Of a DNA stretch of 64,000 bases, positions 41,014-51,455 are shown in pieces (the first letter of the stretch is position 1; each line of letters begins with the position of its first letter). Origin of the DNA: Streptomyces sp. LaPpAH-108 (GTDB lineage Bacteria; Actinomycetota; Actinomycetes; Streptomycetales; Streptomycetaceae). The translations under genes were made by a program, and so were the position numbers. A model generated the notes under the pieces. That model ran no database searches. It was not told where the DNA came from and saw only the letters and a list, made by a program, of their open reading frames with translations. Where the stretch lies: assembly GCF_000373625.1 (NCBI RefSeq), contig NZ_KB891987.1, forward strand, positions 186,001 to 250,000, in the 5' to 3' direction.

Positions 41014-41432
41014 TGGCTACGCGTCACCCGAGCATCGCCTCGAAGGCCGCCAAGGCCGCCAAGGCCGCGCGCGTCGCCAAGGCGAAGCGCCACGCCACCG
41101 AGGGCAAGAACACCGTCGAGACCCCGCTGAGCAAGTCGTACACGGACCCCCGTGACGTCCTGCTGAAGCCGGTCGTCTCGGAGAAGAGCTACTCGCTCAT
41201 CGACGAGAACAAGTACACGTTCATCGTCGACCCGAACGCCAACAAGACCCAGATCAAGCAGGCCGTCCAGGCGGTCTTCGACGTCCAGGTCACCGGGGTC
41301 AACACGATCAACCGCCAGGGCAAGCGCAAGCGCACGAAGACCGGCTTCGGTCAGCGTGCCGCCACCAAGCGCGCGATCGTGACCCTCGCCGAGGGCGACC
41401 GTATCGACATCTTCGGCGGTCCGACCGCCTAA
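41013..41432 (+). CDS. rplW: 50S ribosomal protein L23
   Basis: Tunnel-exit protein that docks trigger factor and SRP. The 139-residue product has a family core ([35 protein letters not shown]) preceded by an Ala/Lys-rich N-terminal extension of about 30 residues, seen in many Streptomyces. ATG overlaps the rplD stop. rplB follows after 40 bases. Confidence 0.96.
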   Translation: MATRHPSIASKAAKAAKAARVAKAKRHATEGKNTVETPLSKSYTDPRDVLLKPVVSEKSYSLIDENKYTFIVDPNANKTQIKQAVQAVFDVQVTGVNTINRQGKRKRTKTGFGQRAATKRAIVTLAEGDRIDIFGGPTA

Positions 41433-41472
41433 GGGCGGTCCGGATCGTCCGATATCGGACGAGGACTGAGAA

Positions 41473-42309
41473 ATGGGAATCCGCAAGTACAAGCCGACTA
41501 CGCCGGGCCGTCGTGGTGCCAGCGTCGCCGACTTCGTCGAGGTCACGCGGTCCACGCCGGAGAAGTCGCTGGTCCGCCCGCTGCACAGCAAGGGCGGCCG
41601 TAACAACGCCGGTCGTGTGACCGTTCGCCACCAGGGTGGCGGACACAAGCGCGCCTACCGAGTGATCGACTTCCGTCGTCACGACAAGGACGGCGTGCCG
41701 GCGAAGGTCGCGCACATCGAGTACGACCCCAACCGCACCGCGCGCATCGCGCTGCTGCACTACGCCGACGGCGAGAAGCGCTACATCCTCGCCCCGCGCA
41801 ACCTGCAGCAGGGTGACCGCGTCGAGAACGGTCCCGGGGCCGACATCAAGCCGGGCAACAACCTGGCCCTCCGCAACATCCCGGTCGGTACCACGATCCA
41901 CGCGATCGAGCTCCGTCCCGGTGGCGGTGCCAAGTTCGCCCGTTCCGCCGGTGCCTCCGTGCAGCTGCTCGCCAAGGAGGGCGCCTACGCCCACCTGCGT
42001 ATGCCGTCCGGTGAGATCCGCCTGGTCGACGTGCGCTGCCGCGCCACCGTCGGCGAGGTCGGCAACGCCGAGCAGAGCAACATCAACTGGGGTAAGGCCG
42101 GCCGTAAGCGGTGGCTGGGCGTTCGCCCGACCGTCCGTGGTGTGGTCATGAACCCGGTTGACCACCCGCACGGTGGTGGTGAGGGCCGGACCTCCGGTGG
42201 TCGCCACCCTGTGTCCCCGTGGGGCAAGAAGGAAGGCCGTACTCGTTCGCCCAAGAAGGCGTCGAACAAGTACATCGTCCGCCGCCGCAAGACGAACAAG
42301 AAGCGCTAA
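41473..42309 (+). CDS. rplB: 50S ribosomal protein L2
   Basis: Large-subunit protein essential for subunit association and peptidyl transfer. The 278 residues include [20 protein letters not shown] and the conserved [20 protein letters not shown] with the important histidine near residue 229. ATG start preceded by ACGAGGAC. Confidence 0.98.
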   Translation: MGIRKYKPTTPGRRGASVADFVEVTRSTPEKSLVRPLHSKGGRNNAGRVTVRHQGGGHKRAYRVIDFRRHDKDGVPAKVAHIEYDPNRTARIALLHYADGEKRYILAPRNLQQGDRVENGPGADIKPGNNLALRNIPVGTTIHAIELRPGGGAKFARSAGASVQLLAKEGAYAHLRMPSGEIRLVDVRCRATVGEVGNAEQSNINWGKAGRKRWLGVRPTVRGVVMNPVDHPHGGGEGRTSGGRHPVSPWGKKEGRTRSPKKASNKYIVRRRKTNKKR

Positions 42310-42321
42310 GGACGGGTTGAG

Positions 42322-42603
42322 ATGCCTCGTAGCCTGAAGAAGGGGCCCTTCGTCGACGACCACCTGATCAAGAAGGTGGACGCCCAGAACGAAGCCGGCA
42401 CCAAGAACGTCATCAAGACCTGGTCCCGCCGCTCGATGATCATCCCGGCGATGCTCGGACACACCCTCGCGGTGCACAACGGCAAGACCCACATCCCGGT
42501 GTTCGTCACCGAGTCGATGGTCGGCCACAAGCTCGGCGAGTTCTCGCCGACCCGCACCTTCCGGGGCCACGTCAAGGACGACCGGAAGTCGAAGCGCCGC
42601 TAG
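42322..42603 (+). CDS. rpsS: 30S ribosomal protein S19
   Basis: Head protein near the A-site tRNA. The 93-residue sequence is canonical: [40 protein letters not shown] and [13 protein letters not shown]. Twelve bases after rplB. Confidence 0.98.
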   Translation: MPRSLKKGPFVDDHLIKKVDAQNEAGTKNVIKTWSRRSMIIPAMLGHTLAVHNGKTHIPVFVTESMVGHKLGEFSPTRTFRGHVKDDRKSKRR

Positions 42604-42647
42604 TAGCGGATCGCATTCAGACACGTAAGTAACTGAGAGGGACAACC

Positions 42648-42995
42648 ATGGAAGCCAGGGCCCAGGCGCGGTACATCCGCGTTACGCCCATGAAGGCCCG
42701 CCGCGTGGTGGACCTTATCCGTGGCATGGATGCCACGGAGGCTCAGGCTGTTCTGCGATTCGCTCCGCAGGCAGCCTCCGTGCCGGTCGGCAAGGTGCTC
42801 GACAGCGCCATCGCCAACGCCGCGCACAACTACGACCACACCGACGCCGACAGCCTCTACATCTCCGAGGCGTACGTCGACGAGGGCCCGACCCTGAAGC
42901 GGTTCCGGCCGCGTGCCCAGGGCCGTGCCTACCGGATCCGCAAGCGGACCAGCCACATCACCGTGGTCGTCAGCAGCAAGGAAGGAACCCGGTAA
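42648..42995 (+). CDS. rplV: 50S ribosomal protein L22
   Basis: Exit-tunnel protein. The 115 residues include [20 protein letters not shown] and the tunnel hairpin region [23 protein letters not shown] preceded by GAGAGGGA. The stop overlaps the rpsC ATG. Confidence 0.97.
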   Translation: MEARAQARYIRVTPMKARRVVDLIRGMDATEAQAVLRFAPQAASVPVGKVLDSAIANAAHNYDHTDADSLYISEAYVDEGPTLKRFRPRAQGRAYRIRKRTSHITVVVSSKEGTR

Positions 42996-43819
42996 TGGGC
43001 CAGAAGGTTAACCCGCATGGGTTCCGGCTCGGTGTCACGACCGACTTCAAGTCGCGTTGGTACGCCGACAAGCTGTACAAGGACTACGTCAAGGAAGACG
43101 TCGCCATCCGTCGGATGATGACGTCCGGCATGGAGCGCGCCGGCATCTCGAAGGTCGAGATCGAGCGCACCCGTGACCGCGTGCGGGTGGACATCCACAC
43201 CGCTCGTCCGGGCATCGTCATCGGCCGCCGTGGCGCCGAGGCCGACCGCATCCGCGGTGACCTCGAGAAGCTCACGGGCAAGCAGGTCCAGCTGAACATC
43301 CTCGAGGTCAAGAACCCCGAGACCGACGCTCAGCTGGTTGCCCAGGCCGTCGCCGAGCAGCTCTCCTCCCGCGTCTCCTTCCGTCGGGCCATGCGTAAGA
43401 GCATGCAGTCCGCCATGAAGGCCGGCGCCAAGGGCATCAAGATCCAGTGCGGTGGCCGCCTCGGTGGCGCCGAGATGTCCCGCTCGGAGTTCTACCGCGA
43501 GGGCCGCGTGCCCCTGCACACGCTCCGCGCGAACGTGGACTACGGCTTCTTCGAGGCCAAGACGACCTTCGGCCGCATCGGCGTGAAGGTCTGGATCTAC
43601 AAGGGCGACGTCAAGAACATCGCCGAGGTCCGCGCCGAGAACGCTGCGGCCCGTGCGGGTAACCGCCCGGCCCGTGGTGGTGCCGACCGCCCGGCCCGTG
43701 GTGGCCGCGGTGGCGAGCGGCGCGGTCGTAAGCCGCAGCAGGCTGCCGGTGCCGAGGCCCCCAAGGCCGAGGCTCCCGCCGCCGCCGCTCCGGCTGAGAG
43801 CACCGGAACGGAGGCCTGA
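42995..43819 (+). CDS. rpsC: 30S ribosomal protein S3
   Basis: Head protein at the mRNA entry pore. The core shows [20 protein letters not shown], the KH domain [20 protein letters not shown] and [11 protein letters not shown]. The 274-residue length reflects a C-terminal extension of about 60 residues rich in Arg, Gly, Ala and Pro, with three PARGG repeats. Confidence 0.97.
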   Translation: MGQKVNPHGFRLGVTTDFKSRWYADKLYKDYVKEDVAIRRMMTSGMERAGISKVEIERTRDRVRVDIHTARPGIVIGRRGAEADRIRGDLEKLTGKQVQLNILEVKNPETDAQLVAQAVAEQLSSRVSFRRAMRKSMQSAMKAGAKGIKIQCGGRLGGAEMSRSEFYREGRVPLHTLRANVDYGFFEAKTTFGRIGVKVWIYKGDVKNIAEVRAENAAARAGNRPARGGADRPARGGRGGERRGRKPQQAAGAEAPKAEAPAAAAPAESTGTEA

Positions 43820-43824
43820 CCGAC

Positions 43825-44244
43825 ATGCTGATCCCCCGTAGGGTCAAGCACCGCAAGCAGCACCACCCGAAGCGCCGTGGTCAGGCCAAGGGCGGTACGA
43901 CGGTCGCGTTCGGCGAGTACGGCATTCAGGCCCTCACGCCGGCGTACGTGACCAACCGCCAGATCGAGGCGGCCCGTATCGCGATGACCCGCCACATCAA
44001 GCGTGGCGGCAAGGTCTGGATCAACATCTACCCGGACCGTCCGCTGACGAAGAAGCCTGCCGAGACCCGCATGGGTTCCGGTAAGGGTTCTCCGGAGTGG
44101 TGGATCGCGAACGTGCACCCGGGCCGGGTCATGTTCGAGCTGTCCTACCCCAACGAGAAGATTGCGCGTGAGGCCCTCACTCGTGCGGCTCACAAGCTGC
44201 CGATGAAGTGCCGGATCGTCAAGCGCGAGGCAGGTGAAGCGTGA
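43825..44244 (+). CDS. rplP: 50S ribosomal protein L16
   Basis: A-site-proximal 23S rRNA-binding protein. The 139 residues have [38 protein letters not shown] and the [10 protein letters not shown] segment. Stop overlaps the rpmC start (TGATG). Confidence 0.98.
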   Translation: MLIPRRVKHRKQHHPKRRGQAKGGTTVAFGEYGIQALTPAYVTNRQIEAARIAMTRHIKRGGKVWINIYPDRPLTKKPAETRMGSGKGSPEWWIANVHPGRVMFELSYPNEKIAREALTRAAHKLPMKCRIVKREAGEA

Positions 44245-44468
44245 TGTCGGCCGGTACCAAGGCGTCCGAGCTGCGCGAGCTGGGCAACGAGGAGCTTCTT
44301 GCGAAGCTCCGCGAGGCCAAGGAAGAGCTGTTCAACCTCCGTTTCCAGGCGGCGACTGGTCAGCTCGAGAACCACGGCCGTCTGAAGGCGGTCCGCAAGG
44401 ACATCGCGCGGATCTACACCCTGATGCGCGAGCGTGAGCTGGGCATCGAAACGGTGGAGAACGCCTGA
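44244..44468 (+). CDS. rpmC: 50S ribosomal protein L29
   Basis: A 74-residue helical protein at the tunnel exit ([40 protein letters not shown]). ATG at 44244 overlaps the rplP stop; the GTG three bases earlier is a less likely alternative. Its stop overlaps the rpsQ ATG. Confidence 0.95.
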   Translation: MSAGTKASELRELGNEELLAKLREAKEELFNLRFQAATGQLENHGRLKAVRKDIARIYTLMRERELGIETVENA

Positions 44469-44752
44469 TGAGCGAGAAGAACGTGACTGAGAACGCAGAG
44501 GCCCGCGGCTTCCGCAAGACCCGCGAGGGTCTCGTCGTCAGCGACAAGATGGACAAGACCGTCGTCGTCGCCGTCGAGGACCGCGTGAAGCACGCGCTGT
44601 ACGGCAAGGTCATCCGCCGTACGAACAAGCTCAAGGCGCACGACGAGCAGAACGCCGCGGGTGTCGGCGACCGTGTCCTCCTCATGGAGACCCGGCCGCT
44701 GTCCGCGACGAAGCGCTGGCGCGTCGTCGAGATCCTCGAGAAGGCCAAGTAA
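44468..44752 (+). CDS. rpsQ: 30S ribosomal protein S17
   Basis: 16S rRNA-binding body protein. The 94 residues carry [35 protein letters not shown] and [20 protein letters not shown] inside the rpmC stop. Followed by 126 untranslated bases before rplN. Confidence 0.97.
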   Translation: MSEKNVTENAEARGFRKTREGLVVSDKMDKTVVVAVEDRVKHALYGKVIRRTNKLKAHDEQNAAGVGDRVLLMETRPLSATKRWRVVEILEKAK

Positions 44753-44878
44753 TTCCCGCAAGGGAGTTGCTGAAGCAAGGTATTCCTGCGGGGTAAATCC
44801 GCAGGTCGTTCCGCCAGGCTCGGCCGGGGTCCGTCACCGGACCCCGGCCGGGAACCGGCAGACAAACAGGAGATAGAC

Positions 44879-45247
44879 GTGATCCAGCAGGAGTCGCGAC
44901 TGCGTGTCGCCGACAACACTGGTGCGAAGGAAATCCTTTGCATCCGTGTGCTCGGTGGCTCCGGTCGCCGCTACGCGGGCATCGGTGACGTCATCGTCGC
45001 CACCGTCAAGGACGCGATCCCCGGCGGCAACGTGAAGAAGGGTGACGTCGTCAAGGCGGTCATCGTTCGCACCGTCAAGGAGCGCCGCCGTCCGGACGGC
45101 TCGTACATCCGCTTCGACGAGAACGCCGCCGTCATTCTGAAGAACGACGGCGACCCTCGCGGCACCCGTATCTTCGGCCCCGTCGGCCGTGAGCTGCGCG
45201 AGAAGAAGTTCATGAAGATCATCTCGCTCGCGCCGGAGGTGCTGTAA
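44879..45247 (+). CDS. rplN: 50S ribosomal protein L14
   Basis: Subunit-interface protein. The 122-residue product is canonical: [40 protein letters not shown] and [23 protein letters not shown] start after AACAGGAGATAGAC. Start of the spc-type group. Confidence 0.98.
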   Translation: MIQQESRLRVADNTGAKEILCIRVLGGSGRRYAGIGDVIVATVKDAIPGGNVKKGDVVKAVIVRTVKERRRPDGSYIRFDENAAVILKNDGDPRGTRIFGPVGRELREKKFMKIISLAPEVL

Positions 45248-45249
45248 GC

Positions 45250-45573
45250 ATGAAGATCAAGAAGGGCGACCTGGTCCAGGTCATCACCGGTAAGGACAAG
45301 GGCAAGCAGGGCAAGGTCATTGCCGCTTACCCGCGCGACGAGCGTGTCCTGGTCGAGGGTGTCAACCGGGTCAAGAAGCACACCAAGGCCGGCCCGACCG
45401 CCAGCGGTTCCCAGGCCGGCGGCATCGTGACCACCGAGGCCCCCATCCACGTGTCCAACGTTCAGCTGGTCGTGGAGAAGGACGGCAACAAGGTCGTCAC
45501 GCGCGTCGGTTACCGCTTCGACGACGAGGGCAACAAGATCCGCGTTGCCAAGCGGACGGGTGAGGACATCTGA
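45250..45573 (+). CDS. rplX: 50S ribosomal protein L24
   Basis: Assembly-initiator protein. The 107 residues have [20 protein letters not shown] (KOW motif), [12 protein letters not shown] and [17 protein letters not shown]. Two bases after rplN; its stop overlaps the rplE ATG. Confidence 0.97.
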   Translation: MKIKKGDLVQVITGKDKGKQGKVIAAYPRDERVLVEGVNRVKKHTKAGPTASGSQAGGIVTTEAPIHVSNVQLVVEKDGNKVVTRVGYRFDDEGNKIRVAKRTGEDI

Positions 45574-46127
45574 TGACTACCACCACTCCGCGTCTGAAGC
45601 AGAAGTACCGCGAGGAGATCGCGGGCAAGCTGCGTGACGAGTTCAAGTACGAGAACGTCATGCAGATCCCCGGCCTCGTCAAGATCGTGGTCAACATGGG
45701 TGTCGGCGACGCCGCCCGTGACTCGAAGCTCATGGACGGTGCCGTCCGTGACCTGACCACCATCACCGGTCAGAAGCCGGCCATCACCAAGGCCCGCAAG
45801 TCCATCGCGCAGTTCAAGCTGCGCGAGGGTCAGCCGATCGGTGCCCACGTCACGCTCCGTGGCGACCGCATGTGGGAGTTCCTGGACCGCACCCTGTCGC
45901 TCGCGCTCCCGCGCATCCGCGACTTCCGTGGTCTGTCCCCCAAGCAGTTCGACGGCCGTGGCAACTACACCTTCGGTCTCACGGAGCAGGTCATGTTCCA
46001 CGAGATCGACCAGGACAAGATCGACCGCGTCCGGGGTATGGACATCACCGTGGTCACCACGGCGACCAACGACGCTGAGGGCCGCGCGCTCCTTCGTCAC
46101 CTCGGCTTCCCGTTCAAGGAGGCGTGA
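45573..46127 (+). CDS. rplE: 50S ribosomal protein L5
   Basis: 5S rRNA-binding protein contacting S13 across the interface. The 184 residues include [40 protein letters not shown] and [19 protein letters not shown]. rpsN follows six bases downstream. Confidence 0.98.
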   Translation: MTTTTPRLKQKYREEIAGKLRDEFKYENVMQIPGLVKIVVNMGVGDAARDSKLMDGAVRDLTTITGQKPAITKARKSIAQFKLREGQPIGAHVTLRGDRMWEFLDRTLSLALPRIRDFRGLSPKQFDGRGNYTFGLTEQVMFHEIDQDKIDRVRGMDITVVTTATNDAEGRALLRHLGFPFKEA

Positions 46128-46132
46128 GCGAG

Positions 46133-46318
46133 ATGGCGAAGAAGGCTCTTATCGCTAAGGCTGCTCGCAAGCCCAAGTTCGGGGTGCGTGGCTACACGCG
46201 CTGCCAGCGCTGCGGCCGTCCGCACTCCGTGTACCGCAAGTTCGGCCTGTGCCGCGTGTGCCTTCGTGAGATGGCTCACCGTGGCGAGCTGCCGGGCGTG
46301 ACCAAGAGCTCCTGGTAA
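46133..46318 (+). CDS. rpsN: 30S ribosomal protein S14 type Z (zinc-binding)
   Basis: Short 61-residue S14 with the zinc motif [20 protein letters not shown]; the long zinc-free paralogue is absent from this window. ATG at 46133 was chosen because it gives the usual [10 protein letters not shown] start. About 210 untranslated bases follow before rpsH. Confidence 0.96.
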   Translation: MAKKALIAKAARKPKFGVRGYTRCQRCGRPHSVYRKFGLCRVCLREMAHRGELPGVTKSSW

Positions 46319-46530
46319 TCCCCTTAAACAGGGATTCCTGAAGCTCTCGGTAAGCAACTGGGTCGACAGAGGCCCTTCCCCACATGCCGTAGGCTTGCGG
46401 GGTTGGGCGTCTGTCGCGCCCGTACGACTTACTACGCCGTAGGTCCACCGCACCGCACCCGCCTCGTCTCGGATCGAGGAGAGGGATGGCGCACCAGGAA
46501 ACCCCGGCGAGAGAGGCCGAAGGCCAATTC

Positions 46531-46929
46531 ATGACCATGACTGATCCGATCGCAGACATGCTTACGCGTCTGCGTAACGCGAACTCGGCATACCACGACT
46601 CCGTGACGATGCCGGCGTCGAAGATCAAGTCTCACATCGCGGAGATCCTCCAGCAGGAGGGCTTCATCACGGGCTGGAAGACCGAGGACGCCGAGGTCGG
46701 CAAGAACCTCGTCCTTGAGCTGAAGTTCGGCCCGAACCGTGAGCGCTCCATCGCGGGCATCAAGCGGATCTCGAAGCCCGGTCTCCGGGTCTACGCGAAG
46801 TCCACCAACCTGCCCAAGGTGCTGGGTGGCCTCGGCGTGGCGATCATCTCCACGTCCCACGGGCTCCTCACCGACAAGCAGGCCGGCAAGAAGGGCGTAG
46901 GCGGAGAAGTTCTCGCCTACGTCTGGTAA
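46531..46929 (+). CDS. rpsH: 30S ribosomal protein S8
   Basis: 16S rRNA-binding protein and, in enterobacteria, translational repressor of the spc operon. The 132 residues include [40 protein letters not shown] and [16 protein letters not shown] at 46531 was chosen over an upstream in-frame ATG (46486) because it matches the family start. Confidence 0.97.
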   Translation: MTMTDPIADMLTRLRNANSAYHDSVTMPASKIKSHIAEILQQEGFITGWKTEDAEVGKNLVLELKFGPNRERSIAGIKRISKPGLRVYAKSTNLPKVLGGLGVAIISTSHGLLTDKQAGKKGVGGEVLAYVW

Positions 46930-46953
46930 CGGAAGGGAACGGAGGAAACAGCT

Positions 46954-47493
46954 ATGTCGCGTATTGGCAAGCTCCCCATCACGGTTCCCGCCGGCGTGGA
47001 CGTCACCATCGACGGCCGTACGGTCAAGGTCAAGGGCCCCAAGGGCGAACTGACCCACACCGTCGTGGCGCCGATCGACATCGCCAAGGGCGAGGACGGC
47101 GTTCTCAACGTCACCCGCCCCAACGACGAGCGTCAGAACAAGGCCCTGCACGGCCTGTCCCGCACGCTGGTGGCGAACATGATCACCGGCGTGACCCAGG
47201 GTTACGTGAAGAAGCTCGAGATCAGCGGTGTCGGTTACCGAGTGACCGCCAAGGGTTCGAACCTCGAGTTCGCGCTCGGCTACAGCCACCCGATCGTCGT
47301 CGAGGCCCCCGAGGGCATCACCTTCAAGGTCGAGGCCCCCACCCGGTTCTCGGTCGAGGGCATCGACAAGCAGAAGGTCGGCGAGGTTGCGGCCAACATC
47401 CGCAAGCTGCGCAAGCCCGACCCGTACAAGGCCAAGGGCGTCAAGTACGAGGGCGAAGTCATCCGCCGCAAGGTCGGAAAGGCGGGTAAGTAA
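46954..47493 (+). CDS. rplF: 50S ribosomal protein L6
   Basis: Protein near the sarcin-ricin loop. The 179-residue duplicated fold contains [20 protein letters not shown], the [20 protein letters not shown] segment and the conserved [19 protein letters not shown] end. GGAGGAAA upstream. Confidence 0.98.
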   Translation: MSRIGKLPITVPAGVDVTIDGRTVKVKGPKGELTHTVVAPIDIAKGEDGVLNVTRPNDERQNKALHGLSRTLVANMITGVTQGYVKKLEISGVGYRVTAKGSNLEFALGYSHPIVVEAPEGITFKVEAPTRFSVEGIDKQKVGEVAANIRKLRKPDPYKAKGVKYEGEVIRRKVGKAGK

Positions 47494-47496
47494 GCC

Positions 47497-47880
47497 ATGG
47501 CATACGGACAGAAGATCCTCAAGGGCGACGCCTACAAGCGCGCCGCGATCAAGCGCCGCCACATCCGGATCCGTAAGCACATCTCGGGTACGGCTGAGCG
47601 TCCGCGTCTCGTCGTGACGCGCTCGAACCGCCACATCGTGGCCCAGGTCATCGACGACATCAAGGGTCACACCCTGGCGTCGGCGTCGACCCTGGACGCT
47701 TCGATCCGCGGCGGCGAGAGCGACAAGTCGGCGCAGGCCAAGTCCGTCGGCGCCCTGGTCGCCGAGCGCGCCAAGGCCGCCGGTGTCGAGGCTGTCGTAT
47801 TCGACCGTGGTGGCAACCAGTACGCCGGGCGCATCGCCGCCCTGGCGGACGCCGCCCGCGAAGCCGGACTCAAGTTCTGA
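47497..47880 (+). CDS. rplR: 50S ribosomal protein L18
   Basis: 5S rRNA-binding protein. The 127 residues carry the basic N-terminus ([20 protein letters not shown]), [20 protein letters not shown] and [20 protein letters not shown]. Three bases after rplF. Confidence 0.97.
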   Translation: MAYGQKILKGDAYKRAAIKRRHIRIRKHISGTAERPRLVVTRSNRHIVAQVIDDIKGHTLASASTLDASIRGGESDKSAQAKSVGALVAERAKAAGVEAVVFDRGGNQYAGRIAALADAAREAGLKF

Positions 47881-47945
47881 GTCTCCCGTCGCGCAGCGAC
47901 TTTCAGACGCTGCGTAGCTAGCGGATAAAGAGAGAGGTAATTCCA

Positions 47946-48551
47946 ATGGCTGGACCCCAGCGCCGCGGTGGCGGTGCCGGTGGCGGCGAGCGGCGGGACC
48001 GGAAGGGCCGTGACGGCGGCGCAGCTGCCGCCGAGAAGACCGCGTACGTTGAGCGCGTTGTCGCGATCAACCGCGTCGCCAAGGTTGTGAAGGGTGGTCG
48101 TCGCTTCAGCTTCACCGCGCTGGTCGTGGTGGGCGACGGTGACGGCACCGTGGGTGTCGGTTACGGCAAGGCCAAGGAGGTGCCGGCCGCCATCGCCAAG
48201 GGTGTTGAGGAGGCCAAGAAGCACTTCTTCAAGGTCCCCCGTATCCAGGGCACCATCCCGCACCCCATCCAGGGTGAGAAGGCTGCCGGCGTCGTCCTGC
48301 TCAAGCCCGCGTCCCCCGGTACCGGTGTTATCGCCGGTGGCCCGGTGCGTGCCGTGCTCGAGTGCGCCGGTATCCACGACATCCTGTCGAAGTCCCTGGG
48401 CTCCGACAACGCGATCAACATCGTGCACGCCACCGTGGCGGCCCTCAAGGGCCTGCAGCGTCCCGAGGAGGTCGCGGCCCGCCGCGGTCTGCCGCTCGAG
48501 GACGTCGCCCCCGCGGCTCTGCTGCGTGCGCGTGCCGGGGCTGGTGCGTAA
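47946..48551 (+). CDS. rpsE: 30S ribosomal protein S5
   Basis: Body protein affecting fidelity. The 201 residues include [19 protein letters not shown], the [20 protein letters not shown] segment and [20 protein letters not shown]. An Arg/Gly-rich N-terminal extension of about 30 residues precedes the core. Stop overlaps the rpmD ATG. Confidence 0.97.
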   Translation: MAGPQRRGGGAGGGERRDRKGRDGGAAAAEKTAYVERVVAINRVAKVVKGGRRFSFTALVVVGDGDGTVGVGYGKAKEVPAAIAKGVEEAKKHFFKVPRIQGTIPHPIQGEKAAGVVLLKPASPGTGVIAGGPVRAVLECAGIHDILSKSLGSDNAINIVHATVAALKGLQRPEEVAARRGLPLEDVAPAALLRARAGAGA

Positions 48552-48733
48552 TGGCACAGCTCAAGATCACGCAGGTCAAGTCCTACATCGGCAGCAAGCA
48601 GAACCACCGTGACACGCTGCGTTCCCTTGGTCTCAAGGGGATCAACACGCAGGTCGTCAAGGAGGACCGCCCCGAGTTCCGCGGCATGGTGCACACCGTC
48701 CGCCACCTCGTGACGGTCGAGGAGGTCGACTGA
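48551..48733 (+). CDS. rpmD: 50S ribosomal protein L30
   Basis: A 60-residue protein, [20 protein letters not shown], then [20 protein letters not shown]. The ATG overlaps the rpsE stop; larger open frames here are artefacts. Confidence 0.96.
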   Translation: MAQLKITQVKSYIGSKQNHRDTLRSLGLKGINTQVVKEDRPEFRGMVHTVRHLVTVEEVD

Positions 48734-48735
48734 TC

Positions 48736-49191
48736 ATGGCGGAGCAGAACCCGCTCAAGATCCACAACCTCCGTCCCGCCCCGGGCGCCAAGACCGCCAA
48801 GACCCGTGTGGGTCGTGGTGAGGCGTCGAAGGGTAAGACGGCCGGTCGTGGTACCAAGGGCACGAAGGCCCGTTACCAGGTTCCGGAGCGCTTCGAGGGT
48901 GGCCAGATGCCCCTCCACATGCGTCTCCCGAAGCTGAAGGGCTTCAAGAACCCGTTCAAGACCGAGTACCAGGTCGTGAACCTGGACAAGCTGGCCTCCC
49001 TCTACCCGCAGGGTGGAGAGGTCACCGTCCAGGACCTCGTGGCCAAGGGTGCCGTTCGCAAGAACAGCCTCGTCAAGGTCCTCGGCCAGGGCGAGATCTC
49101 CGTGGCGCTGCAGGTGACGGTGGACGCCGTCTCCGACTCCGCCAAGGAGAAGATCACCGCCGCCGGCGGTACGGTCACCGAGCTGGTCTGA
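48736..49191 (+). CDS. rplO: 50S ribosomal protein L15
   Basis: Late-assembly protein. The 151 residues have the Gly/Arg-rich basic N-terminal half ([20 protein letters not shown], then [20 protein letters not shown]). Last ribosomal gene before secY, from which it is separated by about 190 bases with a strong hairpin. Confidence 0.97.
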   Translation: MAEQNPLKIHNLRPAPGAKTAKTRVGRGEASKGKTAGRGTKGTKARYQVPERFEGGQMPLHMRLPKLKGFKNPFKTEYQVVNLDKLASLYPQGGEVTVQDLVAKGAVRKNSLVKVLGQGEISVALQVTVDAVSDSAKEKITAAGGTVTELV

Positions 49192-49226
49192 GTCCCTCGG
49201 GCCTCTCGATGACATAGACGATCCCG

Positions 49227-49260
49227 ACCGGGGATACCTCACAATGAGGTATCCCCGGTT
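49227..49260 (+). terminator. Terminator-like hairpin between rplO and secY
   Basis: A perfect 15-bp stem, 49227-49241 with 49245-49259, around a three-base CAA loop, extended by flanking bases. No U-run; it may terminate, attenuate or protect the 3' end of the spc mRNA. Confidence 0.7.
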
Positions 49261-49265
49261 GGTCG

Positions 49266-49295
49266 TTCCTAGGGGGGCAGTGTCGCCGGTAAGGT
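49266..49295 (+). promoter_or_regulatory. Possible secY promoter
   Basis: TTCCTA (49266-49271), an 18-base spacer and TAAGGT (49290-49295), downstream of the hairpin. A weak -35 match makes this tentative. Confidence 0.35.
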
Positions 49296-49378
49296 GGCCT
49301 GCACTGTTCTTTTTCGTATTCGTCGAACCTCTAGACCGTCACCCTTGACGCAGTTGCGCGGGGGTCGCAGGAGGCACC

Positions 49379-50692
49379 GTGCTCACCGCGTTCGCCCGGG
49401 CGTTCAAGACGCCCGACCTGCGCAAGAAGCTGCTCTTCACGCTGGGCATCATCGTGGTCTACCGGGTCGGTACCCACATCCCGATCCCCGGCGTCAATTA
49501 CAAGGCCGTTCAGACCTGTGTGACCGAGGCGTCCGGCAATCAGGGCCTCTTCGGACTGGTCAACATGTTCAGCGGTGGCGCGCTGCTGCAGATCACGATC
49601 TTCGCGCTCGGCATCATGCCGTACATCACGGCCAGCATCATTCTCCAGCTGCTGACCGTGGTGATCCCGCGTCTGGAAGCCCTCAAGAAGGAGGGCCAGT
49701 CCGGTACGGCGAAGATCACCCAGTACACGCGGTATCTGACCGTGGCCCTCGCCATCCTCCAGGGCACCGGCCTGGTCGCCACCGCCCGCACCGGCGCGCT
49801 GTTCAGCGGCTGCACCGCCGCCCCCAGCATCGTCCCGGACCAGTCGATCTTCATCACGATCACCATGGTGATCTGCATGACCGCCGGTACCTGCGTCGTC
49901 ATGTGGCTCGGTGAGCTGATCACCGACCGCGGCATCGGCAACGGCATGTCGATCCTGATGTTCATCTCGATCGCCGCGACCTTCCCGTCCGCGCTGTGGG
50001 CCATCAAGAAGCAGGGCACCCTGGCCGACGGCTGGATCGAGTTCGGCACCGTCATCCTGGTCGGCCTGGTCATGGTCGGGCTCGTTGTCTTCGTGGAGCA
50101 GGCCCAGCGCCGTATCCCGGTGCAGTACGCGAAGCGCATGATCGGCCGCCGGTCCTACGGCGGCACCTCGACCTACATCCCGCTCAAGGTGAACCAGGCC
50201 GGTGTCATCCCGGTCATCTTCGCCTCGTCGCTGCTCTACATCCCGGCTCTGGTCGCGCAGTTCGCGGGCGGGGACTCGGGCTGGAAGCGCTGGGTGACGG
50301 CGAACCTGACCAAGGGCGACCACCCGGTCTACATCACGCTGTACTTCCTGCTGATCGTGTTCTTCGCGTTCTTCTACGTGGCGATCTCGTTCAACCCCGA
50401 GGAAGTCGCGGACAACATGAAGAAGTATGGTGGCTTCATCCCGGGCATCCGGGCTGGCCGACCGACCGCTGAGTACCTGAGTTACGTGCTCAACCGGATC
50501 ACCTGGCCGGGTTCGCTGTATCTGGGTCTGATCGCTCTTGTGCCGACGATGGCGTTGGCGGGCTTCGGGGCAAGCCAGAACTTCCCGTTCGGCGGGACCA
50601 GCATCCTCATCATCGTGGGTGTCGGCCTGGAGACCGTGAAGCAGATCGAGAGCCAGCTCCAGCAGCGCAATTACGAAGGGTTCCTCCGCTGA
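49379..50692 (+). CDS. secY: Preprotein translocase subunit SecY
   Basis: Pore subunit of the Sec channel. The 437 residues begin LTAFARAFKTPDLRKKLLFT and contain the plug and membrane helices (GALLQITIFALGIMPYITAS), FVEQAQRRIPVQYAKRM in the cytoplasmic loop, and a C-terminal end QLQQRNYEGFLR. GTG start with GCAGGAGG upstream. Stop overlaps the adk ATG (TGATG). Confidence 0.98.
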   Translation: MLTAFARAFKTPDLRKKLLFTLGIIVVYRVGTHIPIPGVNYKAVQTCVTEASGNQGLFGLVNMFSGGALLQITIFALGIMPYITASIILQLLTVVIPRLEALKKEGQSGTAKITQYTRYLTVALAILQGTGLVATARTGALFSGCTAAPSIVPDQSIFITITMVICMTAGTCVVMWLGELITDRGIGNGMSILMFISIAATFPSALWAIKKQGTLADGWIEFGTVILVGLVMVGLVVFVEQAQRRIPVQYAKRMIGRRSYGGTSTYIPLKVNQAGVIPVIFASSLLYIPALVAQFAGGDSGWKRWVTANLTKGDHPVYITLYFLLIVFFAFFYVAISFNPEEVADNMKKYGGFIPGIRAGRPTAEYLSYVLNRITWPGSLYLGLIALVPTMALAGFGASQNFPFGGTSILIIVGVGLETVKQIESQLQQRNYEGFLR

Positions 50693-51357
50693 TGCGTATC
50701 GTCCTCGTCGGGCCGCCTGGTGCCGGTAAGGGAACGCAAGCCGTCCGCCTCGCCGAGACTCTGTCCGTCCCGCACATCTCCACGGGCGACCTGTTCCGGG
50801 CCAACATCAGCCGGCAGACGGAGCTGGGCAAACTCGCGAAGTCCTTCATGGACGCCGGGAACCTCGTACCCGACGAGGTCACCATCGCGATGGCCAAGGA
50901 CCGCATGGAGCAGCCGGACGCCGAGGGCGGTTTCCTGCTCGACGGCTTCCCGCGCAACGTCTCGCAGGCCGAGGCGCTGGACGAGCTGCTGCGCGGCGAG
51001 GGCATCAAGCTGGACGCGGTGCTGGACCTGGAGGTCCCGGAGGACGAGGTCGTCAAGCGGATCGCCGGCCGGCGCATCTGCCGCAACGACTCCTCGCACG
51101 TCTTCCACGTGACCTACAGCAAGCCGAAGCAGGAGGGCGTCTGCGACGTCTGCGGCGGCGAGCTGTACCAGCGGGACGACGACTCCGAGGACACGGTCCG
51201 CAAGCGCCTGGAGGTCTACCACACGCAGACCGAGCCGATCATCGACTACTACCGGTCCCAGGGCCTCGTGGTGACGATCTCCTCGCTCGGTCCGGTGGAC
51301 GAGATCACCCAGCGGGCGCTGACCGCACTCAAGAGCGAGCAGAACGAGACCGAGTAA
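50692..51357 (+). CDS. adk: Adenylate kinase
   Basis: Catalyses AMP + ATP to 2 ADP. The 221-residue long-lid form has the P-loop GPPGAGKGTQAVRLAE, the adenine-site segment DGFPRNVSQAEAL and a lid with RRICRNDSSHVFHVTYSKPK and CDVCGGELYQRDDD. The lid carries CDVC but only one upstream cysteine, so a full four-cysteine zinc site is not apparent. Coupled to secY. Confidence 0.97.
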   Translation: MRIVLVGPPGAGKGTQAVRLAETLSVPHISTGDLFRANISRQTELGKLAKSFMDAGNLVPDEVTIAMAKDRMEQPDAEGGFLLDGFPRNVSQAEALDELLRGEGIKLDAVLDLEVPEDEVVKRIAGRRICRNDSSHVFHVTYSKPKQEGVCDVCGGELYQRDDDSEDTVRKRLEVYHTQTEPIIDYYRSQGLVVTISSLGPVDEITQRALTALKSEQNETE

Positions 51358-51455
51358 CGAGCGCTCCCTCCGGCCGCGGTGTCCCTCAGGGGCGCCGCGG
51401 CCGTAGTGTTGTGTCCCTAACCCCAGTCGATGAGTGACGGAGAGCGCAGGCCCTC

